A DNA stretch of 43,382 nt. Origin: JAAYAY01 sp964429355. Its GTDB lineage: Bacteria > Planctomycetota > Planctomycetia > Pirellulales > Thermoguttaceae. The stretch's first letter is position 1. Every line of letters begins with the position of its first letter. Shown here piece by piece: positions 15,001 through 21,000 of the stretch. Location of the stretch: contig CAYSCH010000026.1 of NCBI GenBank assembly GCA_964429355.1, positions 1-43,382 of the forward strand. Reading direction: 5' to 3'. A program made the translations under genes and the position numbers. Under the pieces are notes generated by a model. It was not told the DNA's origin. It was given only the letters and a program-made list of their open reading frames with translations, and made no database searches.

Positions 15001-18000
15001 TGAGCACCGATGCGGATCTCTCCTACGACGGCCCGGCGAGCGATGGCGAGGTGGAAGACTACCTCGTTACCATCGAAATCGGCGACGCGACCATCCGCGG
15101 CAAGAAGTTCGATGACCAGGATGCCGACGGCATCTACGATTCGTCGGTCCAGGGCACCGTGCCGCCGATCGAGCTGGTGACAGTCGGTCTCGGCCCAACC
15201 GTGCTCAATAATACCGACAATTCGTGGACCGGCTCGACAGCCCTCGGATTCGATTTCGAGTTCTACGGAGAAACCTACAATAGCTTCTATGTGAGCTCCA
15301 ACGGCCTGGTGTCGTTCGACTATCCCTTCACCCCCGCCACCAATCCGGGATTCCCCATGGCCAACATGGCCGTGATTGCCCCCTTCTGGGCCGACGCCGA
15401 CATGACCCAGAGCGGCGGGTCCGTCCATGTGTCGTACGGGACGAGCCAACGAGGCAATCCGTTCATCCAGGTTGACTGGAACGATGTGGGCTATTACGAC
15501 CGCTCTTCGGTCGGCAACCTGAATCTCCGCAATACGTTCTCTCTCTACATCGAAGACGCCGCAGCCGGCGACATCGTGGCCTTTGTCTACGACACGATGC
15601 AGTGGACGACCGGCGACCTGGGAGGCACCAATGGATTCGGCGGATTCGGTGCGGAGATTGGTTTCAATTCCGGACAGGGAACCCAGTTCTACAGCGAGGC
15701 GCGCCCGAACAGCCAGCAGGGGCTCAGTGCGCTGCTCGCGTCGACCGACAACGGTGTGCTTGGTTATCGAATGGACCCCACGACCGGGTTGCTGGCCAAG
15801 GGCGAGCCCGGGCTTGCCGATGTGAAGGTCTACCTCGACTACGACGGGGATGGGGCTCTCGACGTGAACGAACCCTGGACGGTTACCCGTTCGGACGATC
15901 TGAGCACGCCCGGCGTCGACGAGACGGGCGATTTCGAATTCACCGGCCTGTTCGGCGGGACCTACACGGTGCGCGAAGTGCTCACCGGGGACTGGCGGCA
16001 GACGTATCCGGAGGCCGAACTGAGTTATCTGCCTGACGTCAACGGCAACAAAATCCAGGCGATCGCCGCTTCGAACCTGGCCGACGGCGACCGATTCCTG
16101 GTCGGCGACGGAACCACTTCCGTGCAGTTCGAGTTCGAGAACACGAATCTTGGCAACGGCACGTTGGGCGGGGCCGTGGCCGTCAACTTCACCCCCGCCA
16201 TGTCGGCGGCCCAGGTGGCCGATGCGATCGCCGCGGCCATCAACGCACAGGCGATGAATCTATCGGCTTCGGTGGACCTGACCGTTTCGCCCAGTGGCGA
16301 TGTTGTGGTCCTCGTCGCCGATACAGTCGCCGACCCGGCCGCGGTGGTGTCGATCAACCCGCAAACGTCCATGTTGGCGATTCTCGGCAATTCGCGAATC
16401 AACGCCGACCGGTCTTACACGGTGGAAGTCGGTGCCGGCGAAACCTACAGCGGACTGCAGTTCGGCAACCACAAACTGTCCACGATTGCCGTGGGCGACG
16501 TGAGCGTGGCCGAAGGGGCGGAGGGAGAATCGACGGTCGTGAACGTCACCTTCGAACGCCGCGGCTCCTTTGGAGCCGCCCTTCAGGTCAACTACCACAC
16601 GGTTGACGGTAGTGCGAAAACCGGCCCTGGCTATGACGATTACCAGGCCGTGACAAACGGTTCGTTTATCTTCGATCCCCAGGATGAGCCCCAGGCGACC
16701 TGGAATATCGAGGCGGTCACCCACAACCGCACGAACGACTACGACTACCACGTGTCGGGCGACTCGATCGTGTTTGAAGTCGCCGACGGGAACGATTGGG
16801 AGATTCTCGTTTACAACGACACGGTCGGGGGCGAGCCCGTCCCGCTGACCAGCAATCTCACCGACGATCGGTTTGCCGATTTGTACCGTATCGGTACGGG
16901 CGATTCGGGCACGATCTACGCGGTCTGGGCCGGTGTGGATCCGGCTCCTGGCCAGACCGACTACGAGATCTTCTTCGGCGAAATCGAGGTCACTTCGAGC
17001 GGTTTGAACATCGTTCGCACCGTTCAACTCACGCAGAACGCCACCGACGACAAGAGCCCGAAAGTGTCGGACTCTCACGTAACCTGGTGGGGAATCGACA
17101 CGGCCGGCGATCGCGACATCTACCTCCTCGATGTTGCGACGATCGGAACCGCTGCCGCCCAGATTGTCAACATCTCCAACAACGACTACGACGATTTCGA
17201 TCCGGTGGTCGACGGCGACCGGGTGGCCTGGCATGCCCAGGTCGGCCAGGGGACGGAGATCTTCCTCTGGGACGGTTCGGGAACTCGCCGCGTGACGAAT
17301 AACCAAGCCGGTAACACGTCGCCACAGCTCGACGGCAACTACCTCGTGTGGCAGGGCCGCAACGGCACCGACTACGAGATCTTCGTCTACGAGATCGACA
17401 CCCGGCTCACAACCCAGATCACGTCCGACGGCTATGACGATGTCATGCCCAGGATCGACGGCGACAATATCGTGTGGCAGGGTGGCGCGTCCAGCAATCG
17501 GGAGATTCTCCTGTACAACATTGTCGACGCCGGCTCTCCCAGCAACATCTCCAACAGCTTCGGCCTCGACGAACGTCCCGAGATCGACGGCGATCAGATC
17601 GTCTGGCACACCTTCGACGGAGTTGACTGGGAAGTCATCTTCTTCGACCTCAGCAAGCCGTTCCTGCCCTCGAACGTCTCCAACAACCTGGATTACGACT
17701 GGGGGCCGCAGATTTCCGGCGAATTGCTGGTCTGGCGGAGCAACGACGGGGTGGACTACGAAATCATCGTGGCCTCCCAGAACGACCCGGTTGCCGTCCA
17801 GCAGGTGCAGTTGATTATCAACGGCGACAATAACCTGGAGGATGATGAAACGTTCCACGTCGTCATCGACAGTGTTACCGTCAATGGCGCGCCGTGGGGC
17901 AACTTCGATGCGACTGTCCAGGGTACGATCGGCATCTACAACGACGACGGACAGCTCGATTTCGGCGACGCCCCGGCCAGTTACTACACTCGTATTGCCG

Positions 18001-21000
18001 ACAACGGTCCTCGCCACGTCACCCAGCCCGGCGACACTGCCAATGAGGGCTACTATCTCGGCGCGAAGATCGATTCGGAGACCGACGGTCTCCCGTCGGC
18101 CGGCGCCGACGGCGACGACAGCCTCACTTCTCCCGACGAAGACGGCGTGAGCATCCGATCGCACTGGCTGCCGGGTGGCACGGTCCAGTTGGTCGTCACC
18201 GCGTCGAAGGCCGGGTACTTCCAGGGTTGGGCCGACTACAACGGCGATGGCAACTTCGGCGACATGTTCGGCGTGGAAGACACGGGAGAGCGATTGACCT
18301 TCACCAATCAGAGTTCCGCTTCGTCCTGGTCGATCCTGCTGCAGCCCGGCGAGAACGTGCTGACCATCGAGGTGCCCGCCGATGCGAACTTGGGCGATAC
18401 CTACGCACGATTCCGATTCAGCCGCGACGGCGGCCTGAGCTACATCGGCTCGAGTCTCAACGGGGAAGTCGAGGATTATGCGATCTCGATCTCGGAGGAT
18501 CAGCCCGGTGTCAAGATCACGCCCACCAACCTGACGAACGACGTGATTGAAGGCGGCATCACCGACACCTATCAGGTGGTTCTGACTGCCAGACCCACGC
18601 AGACCGTGTGGGTGAATATCGCCGGTGACGACGACGTGACGACGACGACCCAGCAGTTGAAATTCACTCCCGACAATTGGGATGTTGCCCAAACGGTGAC
18701 CATTCGCGCCGTGGATGACACCATTGCCGAATTGCCGGCGGACAACATCGGATGGCTGACACACACCACGCAGAGTCTCGACCTCGCCTACAACGACCTG
18801 TCGATCCCGCAGGTGAAAGTCAACGTCACCGACAACGATCTGGCCAAGGTGCAGGTCTACCGTACCGGCGGATCCACGCGAGTCAAGGAAGACGGCAGCC
18901 TGACCGACACCTACGAGGTGGTTCTTCCCTCGATGCCGGTGGGCAACGTGAACGTGGCTGTCGACGGCGGAGATCAGTTGCTTGTCTCGAAGACCGCCGG
19001 AGGTGCTGCCACCGCGAGTATCGACCTGGAGTTCTCTCCGTCGAACTGGAACGTCCGGCAGATCGTCTACGTCCGGGCAGTCGACGACCCGATTGCCGAA
19101 GGCGACCCGTCGGTCCCCTTGGCCAATCGCGAGCACGTTGGCACGATCAGTCATACCGCCAGCAGCCTCGACGATTTGCTTTACGACACGTTGGGAGCGG
19201 GTATCGATAGCGTCACGGTGCAGATTGGCGATAACGATACTCCCGGCATCGAGATTCTGGGCAGCGATTCGCTCTCCGTGACCGAGGGCAGTTCAACGCC
19301 CGGCAGTTACCAGATCAGGCTCCTCTCCAAGCCCACCAAAAACGTCCTGGTAACGATGCAGCCGGACGCTCAGGTTTCGGTGACCACGGCCAGCCCGTTG
19401 ATCTTCACGCCGACGAACTGGAACGAATACAGGACCGTGCAGGTTCTTGCTGTCGACGACGCGGTTGCGGAAGCATCCCAGACGGGCCAGGTGTCCCATG
19501 TCGTCTCGAGCGACGACGCCTTCTACACCGGATTGACCCTCAGCCCTGTGGCTGTCGGCATTGTCGACAACGATGTGGCGGGAATCGCGATCACCGACGG
19601 CGGCTCGCTGGATGTTGTCGAAGGTGGTGCCGGCGACACCTACCAGGTCAGTCTTACCTCGAAGCCGACCGCCGATGTGGTTGTAACCATCGTTCGCGGC
19701 AGCCAGCTTTCGACCGACGTGGCGGCCCTGACCTTCACGCCCGACAACTGGAGTCTGCCGCAAACCGTTGCGGTCTCTGCGGTGAACGACGCGATTGCCG
19801 AAGGGAACCACTCAGCCGTCATCGGCCACTCGGTCCAGTCGACCGATCTGGCCTACCATCACATGGATATTCCGTTGCGAACGGTGAACATCACCGATAA
19901 CGATGCCGCGGACGTGCTGATTTCGGCCAGCGGGACTCTGGGCGTCACGGAAGGCGGGACGACAACTCAGTACGAGATCGTGCTGGCTTCCGCTCCAGCC
20001 TCGAAGGTGACCGTCACCCTCGACGGCGGCGACCAGATTGTGCTCGTTCCCACCGAGATCGTTTTCACGGCAGCCGATTGGAACCAGCCCCGGATCGTGA
20101 CCGTGCGGGCCCTCGACGACTCCGTTGCCGAAGGGAATCATTCGACCACGATTGAGCACACGGTGGCAAGCAGCGACCCGAACTACAACGGCCTTGCCGT
20201 CGACAATGTACCCGTCGCGATTACCGACAACGATACGGTCGGAATCCTGATCACGGAAACCGATGATTCCACCGACGTCTCGGAAGCCGGGCAGACCGAC
20301 GTCTACCTGGTGAGTCTGCGATCGCAGCCGAGCGCCACCGTCACGATCCAGATCCTGACGGACGGGCAGGTCAAAACTCTGCCCGCAACCCTGACCTTCA
20401 CACCGCTGAATTGGAACCAGGCGAAGACGGTTGCTGTGAGCGCCGTGTCGGATGTTATCCCCGAGGGCGACCATACGGGCACGATTTCCCACGTCGTCAG
20501 CAGCGACGATCCCGACTATGCCGGGCTCACACCTGCCGAGCTGATGGTCAACATTGTGGATAACGACACCGCCGGCGTCGTGATCACTCAGACCGGCGCG
20601 GGAACTGCCGTCACGGAAGGCGGAGCCACCGATACCTACACGGTCGCACTGGTATCGCAGCCCACAGCCAACGTGACGATCACGATGACGGCCGCCAGCG
20701 ACGTGTCGACGTCTCCCGTGCAGTTGACCTTCACCAGTACCAACTGGTCCACGCCGCAAACCGTGACGGTCTCCGCGATCGACGACCTGGTCGACGAAGA
20801 AACCGAATCGGTGGCAATCAAGCACGTGGTTACCAGCACCGACACGATGTACAACGGTCTGGCCGTCGGCCAGGTGCTTGTACAGGTCACCGACAACGAT
20901 GAAGGGACCCCGACCGAGACCCTGAATCTCGTCGGAACCGCCGGCGCCGACAAACTGGAACTCGTTCGTGGCGCGGTGCTTACCGTCAAGTTGAACGACC

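Noticed and set aside
18504..20900. The regular ~330-base array considered as DNA satellite or CRISPR-like repeats
   Set aside because: Units are far too long for CRISPR, are diverged at DNA level, and are conserved as protein repeats within one open frame.
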